A stretch of DNA of 64,000 nt, from contig NZ_JAJADQ010000008.1 of NCBI RefSeq assembly GCF_020447315.1, forward strand, positions 1-64,000. The letters run 5' to 3'. Position 1 is the stretch's first letter, and each line of letters opens with the position of its first letter. Source of the DNA: Hymenobacter nitidus (GTDB lineage Bacteria; Bacteroidota; Bacteroidia; Cytophagales; Hymenobacteraceae). This document shows, one piece after another, positions 1 to 8,950 of this stretch. Below the pieces are notes generated by a model, which did no database searches, was not told the origin of the DNA, and saw only the letters and a program-made list of their open reading frames with translations. A program made the translations under genes and the position numbers.

Positions 1-563
1 TCGGCGAAGGTGCCCCCGCCGTTGCGGTAGCGGGCATCGATGTTCTTGGCCTGGTTATACCGAACCGTCAGCGTCTGCGCCGCCGACCCGTCCCCGTTCC
101 ACCGGTGAATGCTGATGCCGGTCGTGTGCTCCATGTAGTTGTTCTCGATGCGCAGCGACTTGGCCGACCCGGCCCGCAGAAACAAGCCCCGGGCCACCTG
201 GTCGCGGGAGGGGCGCAGGCCGTAGCCCCGGCAGTTGACGACCGTCAGCTGGGCCCAGCCCTGGTCGGCCTGAATCAGGGTGCCGGCGCCCTGCAGCACG
301 CAGCTTTGCAGGGTCACGGGCTCGGTGGTGTCGATGGTAACGCAGGGCACGCTAGAATCGGTGCTGCGGAAGGTGCCTGTGTATACGCCGCCCTGCCGGA
401 TGACCACCGGCCCGGGAGTGGTCGGCGGCAGGGCCTGGGAGGGGCCCAGCAGCAGCACTAGGCCGGCGAGGGGCGCCAGCCAGAACCAGCTATAGAAGGC
501 CTGGCGTGGGGCCCGGGGCCGCACTACGTGGCGCGAGAGGGAAGTAGAGCGGTAGAGCGGCAT
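1..563 (-). CDS. Secreted parallel beta-helix protein, 3' end outside window
   Basis: Partial gene: about 187 codons are visible from the ATG at 563 and the reading frame is still open at the left edge. A basic N-terminus (about residues 1-20) is followed by a hydrophobic segment (about 25-45), which I read as a signal or anchor. After that come short beta-strand-like turns rich in Asn, Gly, Thr and Val (for example VTLQSC, TVVNCRGYG, RIENNYMEHTTGI), the texture of right-handed parallel beta-helix proteins such as polysaccharide lyases and carbohydrate-binding proteins. It is the last visible gene of the minus-strand polysaccharide operon, so a role in binding, trimming or modifying the exported glycan is plausible but inferred. 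No catalytic residues can be assigned from this fragment. Confidence 0.6.
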   Translation of the reverse strand, partial: MPLYRSTSLSRHVVRPRAPRQAFYSWFWLAPLAGLVLLLGPSQALPPTTPGPVVIRQGGVYTGTFRSTDSSVPCVTIDTTEPVTLQSCVLQGAGTLIQADQGWAQLTVVNCRGYGLRPSRDQVARGLFLRAGSAKSLRIENNYMEHTTGISIHRWNGDGSAAQTLTVRYNQAKNIDARYRNGGGTFA

Positions 564-619
564 GGCACACAGGGTGGGAAGAAAGGTAAAAGATGGCCTG
601 GCGCTTTAGGGAAAAGCAT

Positions 620-1534
620 TTACACCAGGCTCGACTGCCACTGCGTGGTTTTCTGGTCCTCAAACACCACAAAGTCGTCGAGAGCAGGAACGGGCTGGTC
701 GGGGCGGTGCAGGTGGAAGAGCGGGGTTTCGCCGTAGAAGGATGCCCACATCGAGTAGGTACTCAGGGGGCCGATGATATAGTCGCAGCCGGCCATGGCG
801 TAAAGGTCTTCCAGGGGGTGGTTGGTGGAGCGGCCCGTGTCGAAAGCGGCAAAGTCGGCGGCGGGAATGGCCTCGTTGGAAAACAGCAGAAACCGCACCC
901 GCGTGTGGGCCGGAAACCGCTCCTGCATATCCCGCATGGCCCGGGCGTAGGTCGCGTTGTCGTAGAAGTAGGCCCCGCCGTACCAGCTGGCGTAGTCGCC
1001 GCGCCGGATGTGGACGGCCACCAGTACATCGGCCTGCTCCCGGTTGGTAGCCAGCACCTGCTCAATGTTCTGCTGATACTTGGCCACGGGCCGGAAAATC
1101 CGGCGCAGCAGCGGGCCGTGCTTGGCAAAGTGGGTTTTGTCGCGGAACATCCAGCCGTGCACGAACAGCCTGCCGTGGCGGGCCTGCTCCAGAAAGGCCG
1201 GGTTGTTGAGGTCCTGGTCGGTATCCTTTTCGTCGCCGATGAGCTGCACGCCCATCAGGCGCTGCACCCACGGCAGGCGCTTTAGAATACCGCCGCCCCA
1301 GCGCGTCTGCAGCACCCGGAAAAGGGCGTGGCCCAGGTGGTCGTCGGGGGCGGGCTGCTGGCGCACGGGCAGGTTACCAAATTCGTTGCGGGTGGTACCC
1401 TCAAAGTACTCGGCGTAGGGCCCGAAGTTGGGAATCAGCAGCTCGTAGTTGTATTCGGCGGTGTTGGCAATGAAGTGGGAGGTAAGCAGCAGGTGGTTGC
1501 CGAAGCCGTTGAAGTCTTTCGTGAGGATAACCAT
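620..1534 (-). CDS. GT11-like (alpha-1,2-fucosyltransferase family) glycosyltransferase
   Basis: 304 aa, close to the usual 280-310 aa of bacterial GT11 enzymes. The N-terminus has the family's gly-rich opening (FNGFGNHLLLTS). The hallmark HIRRGDY motif sits at about residues 174-180; in this family the HxRRxD motif contacts the GDP-sugar donor. Near the C-terminus, GPLSTYSMWASFYGE matches the conserved region where GT11 members carry an FSWW-like segment. The enzyme would transfer fucose or a related GDP-sugar to a repeat-unit intermediate on the cytoplasmic side of the inner membrane. It lies in the polysaccharide operon about 90 bp after a GT2 gene. Donor and linkage cannot be read from sequence. 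Confidence 0.75.
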   Translation of the reverse strand: MVILTKDFNGFGNHLLLTSHFIANTAEYNYELLIPNFGPYAEYFEGTTRNEFGNLPVRQQPAPDDHLGHALFRVLQTRWGGGILKRLPWVQRLMGVQLIGDEKDTDQDLNNPAFLEQARHGRLFVHGWMFRDKTHFAKHGPLLRRIFRPVAKYQQNIEQVLATNREQADVLVAVHIRRGDYASWYGGAYFYDNATYARAMRDMQERFPAHTRVRFLLFSNEAIPAADFAAFDTGRSTNHPLEDLYAMAGCDYIIGPLSTYSMWASFYGETPLFHLHRPDQPVPALDDFVVFEDQKTTQWQSSLV

Positions 1535-1626
1535 AGCGGAAAGGTGCCCGGCCCGCCGCCGGGGCGGGCGTCCAGCAAAGGCACGCTGGGAGTGAGAGGA
1601 ATAGAGCAGCAGGAGGCAGGCCAGGG

Positions 1627-2466
1627 TTAGTGCAGGAAATAGCCTACTAGCCGCCGGGCATAGCCATTGAGCAGGTAGTAGGGCATGTAGCGCGGCGGGC
1701 AGTTTTTGAGCGTGAAGTGGGTGAAGTTGCGCAGGTTACCTCCACCCCGAATACCGAACAGGTGCTGAAAATAGCCCTTCACGCTGCGGCGGCGGCGGGT
1801 TTGCTCCTGCCCGCTCTCGTCGGGGTAGGTACTCAGGCGCGCGTCGTAGTTGCAGTACACCGGAAAGCCGTGCAGACGGGCCACGCTGGTATAGTCGAAG
1901 TCGGCCAGGTAGTGGGGCAGGCGCTTCTCATCGAACAGCCCGATTTTGGCAATGACTTCCAGCGGAATCAGCAGGCCCCGGCCCGGCAGGTAGGTTACCG
2001 GGTGCAGGCCGTGGTGGTCGGCCGCGTCCAGTTCGGTTAGCAGGTCGTGGCGGGTGTTGGTGCGCCAGTCGAGCCGCTCGCCGCCGTACACGGGCTGGCC
2101 CGTCGCTACGTCCAGCTCCAGGGCGCCCAGCACGGCGCGGGGGTGTTTCTCGGCCCAGAACAGCATGCGCTCCACAAAGTCGGGCAGCACCAGCACGTCG
2201 TTGTTCATGGTCATGATGCGGGTAGCGCCCAGCGTAAGGGCGTGCCGGATGCCGGCATTCACACCCGCCGTCCAGAACAGGTTGCCGTTGCCGGTCACCA
2301 CGGCTACTTCCGGAAACTCCTGGGCCAGCATTCGGTCGGTGCCGTCGGTCGAGCCATCATCCACGACCACCACGCGGAAGTCGGTGCGGGTTTGGGCGCG
2401 CAGCGACTGCAGGCACTCCCGGGTATATTTCAAGCGGTTGAAAACGGGTATAACGATGTACAGCAT
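1627..2466 (-). CDS. GT2-family glycosyltransferase (GT-A fold)
   Basis: 279 aa. The start MLYIVIPVFNRLKYTRECL is the classic GT2 entry strand, followed by VVVVDDGSTDGT (about residues 33-44), the nucleotide-sugar binding loop, and MTMNNDVLVLPDF (about 86-98), where NND is a DxD-type metal-binding site. The stretch GNLFWTAGVNAGIRHA resembles the GNxGxxGGxNxG element of rhamnosyltransferase-like GT2 enzymes. No transmembrane segment is evident, so it should be a cytosolic, membrane-associated enzyme. It probably adds one sugar to the lipid-linked repeat unit of the operon's polysaccharide. Substrate unknown. Confidence 0.8.
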   Translation of the reverse strand: MLYIVIPVFNRLKYTRECLQSLRAQTRTDFRVVVVDDGSTDGTDRMLAQEFPEVAVVTGNGNLFWTAGVNAGIRHALTLGATRIMTMNNDVLVLPDFVERMLFWAEKHPRAVLGALELDVATGQPVYGGERLDWRTNTRHDLLTELDAADHHGLHPVTYLPGRGLLIPLEVIAKIGLFDEKRLPHYLADFDYTSVARLHGFPVYCNYDARLSTYPDESGQEQTRRRRSVKGYFQHLFGIRGGGNLRNFTHFTLKNCPPRYMPYYLLNGYARRLVGYFLH

Positions 2467-2515
2467 CGGAAAGAGAGAGTAGAGGTGCGGTGTGGAAAGG
2501 AGGCAGATCAGTAAA

Positions 2516-3565
2516 TCAGACTTGGGCCAGCGACTCGGCCGGGGCCGGTAGCGGTGGTACGAGCTGCGGTGGTGGCGCCGGCAGCACGGGGGCCGCGGCC
2601 GGCGTGACCGGTGCGGTAGCGCGGCCCGGGCCCCGGAACAGGCGCCGCACCTTGGCCGTCAGGCGCCCGGCCAGAAACTCCCGGAACCGGCGCCGGTCGC
2701 GGCGCCAGTGGCGCTGCACGGCCGCGGGGTGGCACAGCGGCGTGGGCAGGGCGCCGGTAGCTACGGCGGCAAAGTCGTCGGCGGCATCGTGGGTGTGGGT
2801 GGCGTGCTGCCCAAAGCCGATGTTGCCCACCAGATTCACGGCCGGCATAATGGCCAGGCCGTCGTGGGCGGCGATGGTAAAGTGCCACTGGTAGTCCCAC
2901 ACGTCGGGTGGGGAGGCCGCCCGGCGCACGGCCGCAAACTGCCGGCGCCAGTAGCGCTCCTCCAGCCAGCTGCTGTAGTGCGGGCGCAGTTTGCCCTGCG
3001 GCCCCAGCGTATCGAAGCGGGCCATTTCGAAGTCGTAGAGGCGCCAGGCGCGGCGCCAGGTAGCCCAGCCCCAGCTGTTTACCTGCCCCGAGAAGTAGTA
3101 CGACTCGGCCCCGGGCGCCAGGGGCTGGCGGGCTTCACTGCCGAAGTTGTTGCCGCCAATGTGCAGCACGCGGGTATCGTGGCGGTAGCGGGGCAGCAGC
3201 TCGGCGCAGAAGCGGAAGAAATCGGGGCTGGGCACGCAGTCGTCTTCCAGAATAATGCCCTCTTCTTCCTGACTGAAAAACCAGGTAATGGCCGTGGCCG
3301 GGCCCACCCCGCAGTTCAGATTGCGGGTCTGAAACAGGGTGCGCACCTCGCAGGGCCAGTCGATGTGGGCCACTTCGGCGCGGGCGGCGGCGCAGGTAGC
3401 CGCGTCGGTGGGGTGGCCGGGGCGGGGGCCGTCGGCGGCCAGATACAGGCGGGCGGGCCGGGCCTGGCGGATGGCGGCAAATACTTCCCGGGTGGTTTCG
3501 GCCCGGTTGAAGAGCAGCAGCAGCACGGCGGGCGTGGCCGGGGCGGAGGCAGCTGAGTGTGGCAT
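2516..3565 (-). CDS. Nucleotide-diphospho-sugar transferase-like protein (HlpA-like GT-A fold)
   Basis: 349 aa. After a short Ala/Pro/Ser-rich N-terminus comes VLLLLFNRAETTREVFAAI, a GT-A opening strand, then YLAADGPR and, at about residues 90-102, GIILEDDCVPSPDFF. EDD in that position acts as the metal/nucleotide site in this group, often annotated as hemolytic protein HlpA-like. The segment VNSWGWATWRRAWRLYD (about 150-166) is also typical of the group. The last 70 residues are Pro/Ala-rich and probably disordered. It is 14 bp upstream of the next GT4 gene's stop, so tightly packed in the operon. A glycosyltransferase role is likely, the substrate unknown. Confidence 0.7.
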   Translation of the reverse strand: MPHSAASAPATPAVLLLLFNRAETTREVFAAIRQARPARLYLAADGPRPGHPTDAATCAAARAEVAHIDWPCEVRTLFQTRNLNCGVGPATAITWFFSQEEEGIILEDDCVPSPDFFRFCAELLPRYRHDTRVLHIGGNNFGSEARQPLAPGAESYYFSGQVNSWGWATWRRAWRLYDFEMARFDTLGPQGKLRPHYSSWLEERYWRRQFAAVRRAASPPDVWDYQWHFTIAAHDGLAIMPAVNLVGNIGFGQHATHTHDAADDFAAVATGALPTPLCHPAAVQRHWRRDRRRFREFLAGRLTAKVRRLFRGPGRATAPVTPAAAPVLPAPPPQLVPPLPAPAESLAQV

Positions 3566-3579
3566 AGGCAGCGGCGTCC

Positions 3580-4734
3580 TTAGCGGATGGCGTGGTAGAT
3601 GTCGATGGTTTTCTGCAGAATGGCCTGCGGGTCGTGGCGCTCCTGGGCCACGGTCTGGGCCTGCTGGGCCAGGCGCTGGCGCAGGGCCGGGTCGTCGTGG
3701 AGGCGCAGCATCTCGGTGGCCAGGTGGCGCGGGTTCAGGTCGGTGAGCACGCCGGTCTGGTCGTGCTCAATCAGGGAGCTGACGCCGCCCACGTTGGAGG
3801 CAATGACGGGCAGACCGGCCACCTGCGCCTCGCAGATGGTATTGGGGCTGTTGTCGATGTAGGAGGGGTGCAGCAAACACAGGGAGGCGTGGCAGAGCTG
3901 GGCCAGGCCCTCGGCCGACAAAAAGCCGTGGCACTCCACGTCCTGGGGCCGGATGTGCTGCAGCCCGGCCTGCTGCACAGCTTTCTGCACGTCGGCGGCC
4001 GTGACGCGGCCGGCAAAGGCCAGCTTCAGGTCGGGCTGCTTCTGGCGGGCCAGGTCGAAGGCCGTCAGGGTTTCGCGGAAGCCCTTCATGATCTGCTGGC
4101 CGCCCAGAAACAGCACCTGGGGCCGGCCGTTGGGCGCGGCCGGAGCGGGCGTGGCAAAAAACTCGGGCCGCAGCATCTCCCAGTTGTGATGAATAGTGCC
4201 GCGCGGGTTTAGGCGGGCCACGTGCGACTTATCCCAGTGCGTGCGGCACGAGAAGTGGGGCATGTGGGGCATGTACTTGCACTCGTAGTAGCCGGCCAGC
4301 GTCCACAGAAACTTCAGCTTCGACACCGGGTTGGGCACTACCTTGGCGTATTCCGACACGAGGCCCTGCACCGAGAGTACCTGCGGAATATCGAGGCCGG
4401 CGGTGGCCACCTGGTACTGCAGCTCGGAGCCGTGCACGTGAATCAGGTCGTACTCGTGGTAATGCTCGCGCATGTACTTGGCCATAATGGCAATGCGCCA
4501 CTGGTAGAGCGAAAGGATATCGGGGCGCCAGCCCGGCACGCGCAGATAAATAAAGTGAATGCCGTTGCTGTCGAACTCGTTGATGGGCTTTTTCAGGTCG
4601 CCGGCGAAGTTGAGAATCGTTAGCTCGACGTCCGGATGCCGGGCCACCATATCGGCCAAGGTCATAATCCAGGGTACGGTGGAAGGATGAGTTTCGTGCG
4701 GCGAGGGAAAAGCAGCAAGCCAGAGAACTTTCAT
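3580..4734 (-). CDS. GT4-family glycosyltransferase (GT-B fold)
   Basis: 384 aa from ATG at 4734. The frame is open much further upstream (to 5196), but that part is antisense-like low-quality sequence overlapping the ligase gene, while MKVLWLAAFPSPHETHPS is a normal GT-B start. The N-terminal half carries YDLIHVHGSEL (about residues 95-105), the acceptor-side strand. The C-terminal half carries VLFLGGQQIMKG, PSYIDNSPNTICEAQVAGLPVIAS split around the EX7E-type donor site (about 295-318) and NVGGVSSLI, all GT4 signatures. It should add a nucleotide-activated hexose in the assembly of the operon's glycan at the cytoplasmic membrane face. Confidence 0.85.
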   Translation of the reverse strand: MKVLWLAAFPSPHETHPSTVPWIMTLADMVARHPDVELTILNFAGDLKKPINEFDSNGIHFIYLRVPGWRPDILSLYQWRIAIMAKYMREHYHEYDLIHVHGSELQYQVATAGLDIPQVLSVQGLVSEYAKVVPNPVSKLKFLWTLAGYYECKYMPHMPHFSCRTHWDKSHVARLNPRGTIHHNWEMLRPEFFATPAPAAPNGRPQVLFLGGQQIMKGFRETLTAFDLARQKQPDLKLAFAGRVTAADVQKAVQQAGLQHIRPQDVECHGFLSAEGLAQLCHASLCLLHPSYIDNSPNTICEAQVAGLPVIASNVGGVSSLIEHDQTGVLTDLNPRHLATEMLRLHDDPALRQRLAQQAQTVAQERHDPQAILQKTIDIYHAIR

Positions 4735-4777
4735 AGCGGATGAAGCTTGAGAGAGAAGCAGATAGGAGACAAAATGG

Positions 4778-6061
4778 CTAGGCAGGAGAGGGCAGGGAAA
4801 TAGCAGATTCGGGCTCGTGGATGCGCGGCCGGGCGGGTACTGGCGCCGGCGCCGTTCGGAACGACATGGCGGCCAGCGTGAGCCCCAGCAGGCCGTAGAC
4901 GTAGGCGGGCCAGTCGTAGGAAAAGCCGAACAGGAAAAAGGTGCTGGTGAAGGCCAGCAGCGCAGCCAGCTCGGGCGTAATCGGGCCGGGCTGGCGCAGC
5001 ACCCGCAACAGCGACACCAGGGGCACCACGATAACCAGGGCCAGCCCGAGCCAGCCGAAGTAAAAGAGCCGGTCGAGGTAGAAGCTGTGGAAGTGGTGGC
5101 CGGTGAAGTCGGGCCAGAGCTGGGCGCCGGCCTCGTCGTAGAGCTGAATGGGCAGCTCGAAGCCTTCGAGGCGCCAGCCGGCCAGGGGCCGCTCATCTAC
5201 CAAGGGCATGTAGGCCTCGTATTGGTGCATGCGGAAGCTGCCCGTGCCCTGGGTGGTGGGGTGCAGCAGGTCGTCGAGGTTGGCGGCAAACTTCTGCACC
5301 ACCGCGGGGTTGTCCAGCACCACGGCTAGGCCGCTGCTCAGGCCCACGGCCAGGGCCATGGTGCCCAGCACCGAGAGGCGGCGGCCCATGTGCCGGGCCT
5401 GGGGCACGCGCATGGCCAGCAGCCCCAGGTTCAGGGCCAGGGCCAGGGCCGCACAAATCCAGACGGTGCGGTGCTGCAGAAACACAATCAGGGCCAACGC
5501 CAGCAAAAAGCTCAGGCCGCTGAGCATCTCGCCCCGGGTCAGGTACCAATTCAGGCAGAGCAGCGCCACGGGCAGCAGCAGGTAGGCCGAGTTTACGCCG
5601 AAGCCCCGCTCGGTGTCCAGAAAGGAGCCCAAACTCAGGGCATCCCGGTGAAAGACCACCAGGCTTAGCAGCAACGTCGGAAACAGCACGGCTACCAGCT
5701 GGCGGTAAGAGGGCTCGGGGTAGCGCCGGTAGTAGGCATATAAGCCGAAAAGGGGCAATATCACGCTCAGCTTGCTGAAGACGTGCGGGTATTTGGCCCA
5801 CGTGTTCCAGCCCCCGTACGATTCCAGGCACAGCATCCCGATGCCGGCCAGCACCGCCAGAAACCACCAGCGCATAACCGGCTCGAACCGGCGGTAGTAG
5901 CGCAGCCCCAGGAAAATAGAAATGCCCATCAGCGCGTATACAAACAGGTACTCGGCCGGCCGCACTTCCTCGGTGCCAAACACAAACTCACCCAGAGCCC
6001 GGTCGGTGAGCAGGATGGCAAGCAGGGGCAGCAGGTACAGAAAGCGCAGGTTCAGTTTCAT
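4778..6061 (-). CDS. O-antigen ligase/polymerase-like membrane protein (Wzy/WaaL type)
   Basis: 427 aa, strongly hydrophobic with about ten to twelve membrane segments beginning LRFLYLLPLLAILLTD. A large hydrophilic loop late in the protein (about residues 245-335, containing GTGSFRMHQYEAY, then HHFHSFYLDRLFYFG) corresponds to the big periplasmic loop in which O-antigen ligases and Wzy polymerases keep their conserved Arg and His residues. Its place between flippase, co-polymerase and glycosyltransferase genes fits a repeat-unit polymerase of a Wzx/Wzy pathway. Distinguishing polymerase from ligase needs experiment, because the two share this fold. Confidence 0.75.
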   Translation of the reverse strand: MKLNLRFLYLLPLLAILLTDRALGEFVFGTEEVRPAEYLFVYALMGISIFLGLRYYRRFEPVMRWWFLAVLAGIGMLCLESYGGWNTWAKYPHVFSKLSVILPLFGLYAYYRRYPEPSYRQLVAVLFPTLLLSLVVFHRDALSLGSFLDTERGFGVNSAYLLLPVALLCLNWYLTRGEMLSGLSFLLALALIVFLQHRTVWICAALALALNLGLLAMRVPQARHMGRRLSVLGTMALAVGLSSGLAVVLDNPAVVQKFAANLDDLLHPTTQGTGSFRMHQYEAYMPLVDERPLAGWRLEGFELPIQLYDEAGAQLWPDFTGHHFHSFYLDRLFYFGWLGLALVIVVPLVSLLRVLRQPGPITPELAALLAFTSTFFLFGFSYDWPAYVYGLLGLTLAAMSFRTAPAPVPARPRIHEPESAISLPSPA

Positions 6062-6108
6062 GGCAGGAAAGGCAAGAGCGGGAACGAGTGGGCTGGAGCC
6101 CGAAAAAG

Positions 6109-7341
6109 CTAGGCCGTCAGGGAGTTGCCCTCATCGGGCACGGGAAATGTGAGGGGCCGCGTAGCCGGCGCGGCGGCACGGCTTGTGGCGGACCGGAAGT
6201 GCCGAAGGGCATCCTGATAGAAAGCCAGGGTGGCGTCGGTCATGCGGTGCACCTCGAAGTGGGCGGCAACGGCGGCGGCCTGGCGCTGCTGTAGCGCCGC
6301 GCGGGCCGCCGCCGAGCCCAGTAGCTCGTGCAGGCGGCCGGCCACCGATTCGGCCGTCGAGTCGGGTGGAAGCAGGGCTTCGGGCGTGGTGGCCAGCACT
6401 TCGGGCACGCCGCCCACGGCCAGGGCCAGGGCGGGCACCCGGCAGGCCATGGCTTCCAGCAGCACCAGGGGGCAGTTTTCGCGGGTAGCCACGTGCACGT
6501 ACAGCGTGCTGGCGTGTAGCACGGGTGCCACCTGCTCGCGCTGACCCAGCAACACGACTACTTCCTGCAGGCTGTGGGCCGCAATCTGCTGGCGAAGCAG
6601 CTCCTCATCGGGGCCGTAGCCGGCCAGGGCCACCACGAAATCCTGGCGGTACGTGCGCAGCACCCGCGCTACCCGCAGCAGAAAGCGCTGGTTTTTGCGG
6701 GGTTCCAGGTGGCCGATGTTCAGCAGCACGTGGCGGCCGCGGGCCAGCTGTTGCAGCTGCGCATCGGCGGGGGCCTGGGCGAAGGAGGTCAGGTCGATGC
6801 CATTGTGAATAACCGTGTGCAGGGCCCCGGGCGCCAGCCACGGGGCCGTGCGCCGCCGCACGTACTCCGACACGCCCAGAAAGTAGCGGGTGTGGGCCAG
6901 CAGATAATTGTGCCAGCGCAGTACCTGGCGGGCGGGCCGGCCGTTGAGGCTATATTGTAACACCAGCTCCTCGCCGGGGTGGTCGTTGAAGTGGCCCGTC
7001 ACTATTACCGGCACCCGGCCGCCCAGTGCCCGGCCGGCCGCCGCGCCGCTGCCCGCATCGTGGGCGTGCACCAGGTCGTAGGGCTGGCTGGCGTCTACGC
7101 TCCAGAGTACGCGCAGGAAGTTGTCGGCCTCCATGGCCAGGGCCCGGCCGGTGGCTCCCAACCGGTAAAAGCCGTGCCGCACGGCCGCCACCACGTGCCG
7201 CCGCCAGCCGCTCAGCGAGGCCGGCGTAACCACATCGACGCGGTGGCCGCGCTGCCGCAGCAGGTCGGCCAGTTGCAGGTAGTGCACGCGCACCCCGGAG
7301 GGCGCATCGGGCTGCATAAAGGATACGAGCAGAATATTCAC
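6109..7341 (-). CDS. GT4-family glycosyltransferase, GTG start overlapping flippase stop
   Basis: 410 aa if it starts at GTG 7341, giving VNILLVSFMQPDAPSGVRVH, a normal GT-B opening strand with the Gly-containing acceptor loop. The GTG overlaps the flippase TGA stop as GTGA (4 bp), which suggests translational coupling; an alternative ATG lies eight codons in. GT4 signatures: YDLVHAHDAGSG (about 85-96), VIHNGID, NIGHLEPRKN (about 208-217), ENCPLVLLEAMAC with the EX7E-like donor site (about 300) and VGGVPEV. The C-terminal 25 residues are Ala/Pro-rich. The frame open upstream to 8382 is a shadow of the flippase gene. Expected role: one sugar addition in polysaccharide assembly. Confidence 0.85.
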   Translation of the reverse strand: MNILLVSFMQPDAPSGVRVHYLQLADLLRQRGHRVDVVTPASLSGWRRHVVAAVRHGFYRLGATGRALAMEADNFLRVLWSVDASQPYDLVHAHDAGSGAAAGRALGGRVPVIVTGHFNDHPGEELVLQYSLNGRPARQVLRWHNYLLAHTRYFLGVSEYVRRRTAPWLAPGALHTVIHNGIDLTSFAQAPADAQLQQLARGRHVLLNIGHLEPRKNQRFLLRVARVLRTYRQDFVVALAGYGPDEELLRQQIAAHSLQEVVVLLGQREQVAPVLHASTLYVHVATRENCPLVLLEAMACRVPALALAVGGVPEVLATTPEALLPPDSTAESVAGRLHELLGSAAARAALQQRQAAAVAAHFEVHRMTDATLAFYQDALRHFRSATSRAAAPATRPLTFPVPDEGNSLTA

Positions 7342-8903
7342 GGCAGCAGCGGCGAAGAGGCGTTCTGAAAGTCGGAGCTGGTTTCCGGGGTGCGGTCTAG
7401 GTAGCGGGTGTAGCGGGCCAGCAGGCGCCCGGCCGTGCCCGAGAGGTGCAGGCGGCTCAGGAAAGTGTGCATCTCGTGGCGCAGCAGGGGCAGGGGCAGC
7501 ACCAGCACCAGCACGCCCAGCACCACGGCCCCGGTCAGCACCAGCAGGCCCAGGGCCACCGGCGCGGGCAGGTGCAGGGGCGTGAGCAGGAGCTGCACCC
7601 CGAACAAAGCCCCGCCCACGGCCACCGCGTGCCACACGCCGGGCAGGTAGGTGGCCAGCAGCCGGACGTAGCTGATACCCAGGTCCTGGTGCATGAGCAG
7701 CATAAACAGGCCCATGCGGAAAAACTCGTTCAGGAGCAAGGCCCCGGCAAAGCCCAGCAGCCCGTAGCCGCGCAGCAGCCAGAACATGACCACCAGGGTA
7801 ACCAGGGTGATGATGTTGACCACAATCTTCTTGTTGAGCTGGGCGCGGGCGTCGCACATCACTCCGGCAAACATGGTGACCAGGCTCATCGACACGGGCA
7901 GGCTCATCATGCGCAGCACCGGCACCGAGGCGTCCCAGCCGGGGCCGAGCAGCGAAAGCACCAGGTCGGGGGCGGCCACGGCCATGCCCGCACTCAGGGG
8001 CAGTACCACCGCCGCTACCAGCGTGATGCTGGCCAGATATACGGCCCGCAGCTTGGGTAGGTTGGTTTGCAACTGACTGAAAGCCGGAAAGATAACCTTG
8101 GAAACGCTCGTCGTAATCAGATACAGCGGCAGGCTGATGAGCATGTAGGCGCGGTTGTAGATACCCAGCAGCGCGGCGCCCAGCACCCGCCCGATAACCA
8201 TCGTATCGAGTGAGCTGGTGATAAACTCCAGGAAGCTGGTGAAGGAAATCCGGCCGCCGTAGGAAAGCAGGGGACGGTACTGCTCCCAGTTGAAATACAG
8301 GCGCACGTTGTGCCGGGTGCTGGCGTAGGCCATTACCCCCAGAATCAGGCCCTGGCTCAGGCTGGCCAGCACCAGGCTCCATACTCCGAAGCCCTGCCAG
8401 GCCAAACCCACCCCGATAACGCCGTAGGCCACCACGTAGGTGATGATGTCCATAATGGCGAGTTTTCGGAACTCCATGCGGCGGCGCAGCAGGCTCATGG
8501 CGGTGGCAATAGCGCCTGCTACAAACGTGCCCAGGGCCATAACGCGCACCAGCGGCACCACCTCGGGCTGGTCGAACAGGTAGTGGGTGAGGGGCGCGGC
8601 CAGCACCATAAAGCCCGCAAACAAAGCCCCCAGCACCGTGGACGAGGTAAACGCGGCCCGAATGTCTTCCTCCGTCAGCTCGGGCTTCTGAATAATGGCC
8701 TGGGCCATGCCCATCTGGGCAAAATACCCGCCGAAGCGCAGCACCACGCCCGCCAGGGCCACCAGCCCGAAGGCCGCCGGAGGCAGCAGCCGCGCCATGA
8801 TAGCCGTGTAGCCAATCTGCATAACCGACGTGACGATGGTGGCCGCCGTGGTCCAGGTCATGCTGTGCAGCGTGGTGGTAGTCAGGTTTTTGGTCGAGGA
8901 CAT
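7338..8903 (-). CDS. Oligosaccharide flippase, MOP superfamily (Wzx-like)
   Basis: 521 aa, about fourteen predicted membrane helices, the expected size and architecture of Wzx/RfbX-type lipopolysaccharide or capsule flippases. The start region contains TTTLHSMTWTTAATIVTSVMQIGYTAIMARLLPPAAFGLVALA, quoted here only in part: the ARLLPPAAFGLVALA element is a typical first-loop motif of this family. It would flip undecaprenyl-linked repeat units across the inner membrane. It lies directly upstream of, and overlaps by 4 bp with, the GT4 gene ending at 6109, and follows the Wzc-like kinase gene by 47 bp. Confidence 0.85.
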   Translation of the reverse strand: MSSTKNLTTTTLHSMTWTTAATIVTSVMQIGYTAIMARLLPPAAFGLVALAGVVLRFGGYFAQMGMAQAIIQKPELTEEDIRAAFTSSTVLGALFAGFMVLAAPLTHYLFDQPEVVPLVRVMALGTFVAGAIATAMSLLRRRMEFRKLAIMDIITYVVAYGVIGVGLAWQGFGVWSLVLASLSQGLILGVMAYASTRHNVRLYFNWEQYRPLLSYGGRISFTSFLEFITSSLDTMVIGRVLGAALLGIYNRAYMLISLPLYLITTSVSKVIFPAFSQLQTNLPKLRAVYLASITLVAAVVLPLSAGMAVAAPDLVLSLLGPGWDASVPVLRMMSLPVSMSLVTMFAGVMCDARAQLNKKIVVNIITLVTLVVMFWLLRGYGLLGFAGALLLNEFFRMGLFMLLMHQDLGISYVRLLATYLPGVWHAVAVGGALFGVQLLLTPLHLPAPVALGLLVLTGAVVLGVLVLVLPLPLLRHEMHTFLSRLHLSGTAGRLLARYTRYLDRTPETSSDFQNASSPLLP

Positions 8904-8950
8904 AGACGAAGCGAATAGGGCAGAATGCGGAAGCTGCGGTGCACCACGGG

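Noticed and set aside
3580..5196. Longer reading of the GT4 gene starting at 5196
   Set aside because: The extra 154 residues overlap the ligase gene and lack any GT feature; ATG 4734 gives a normal GT-B start.
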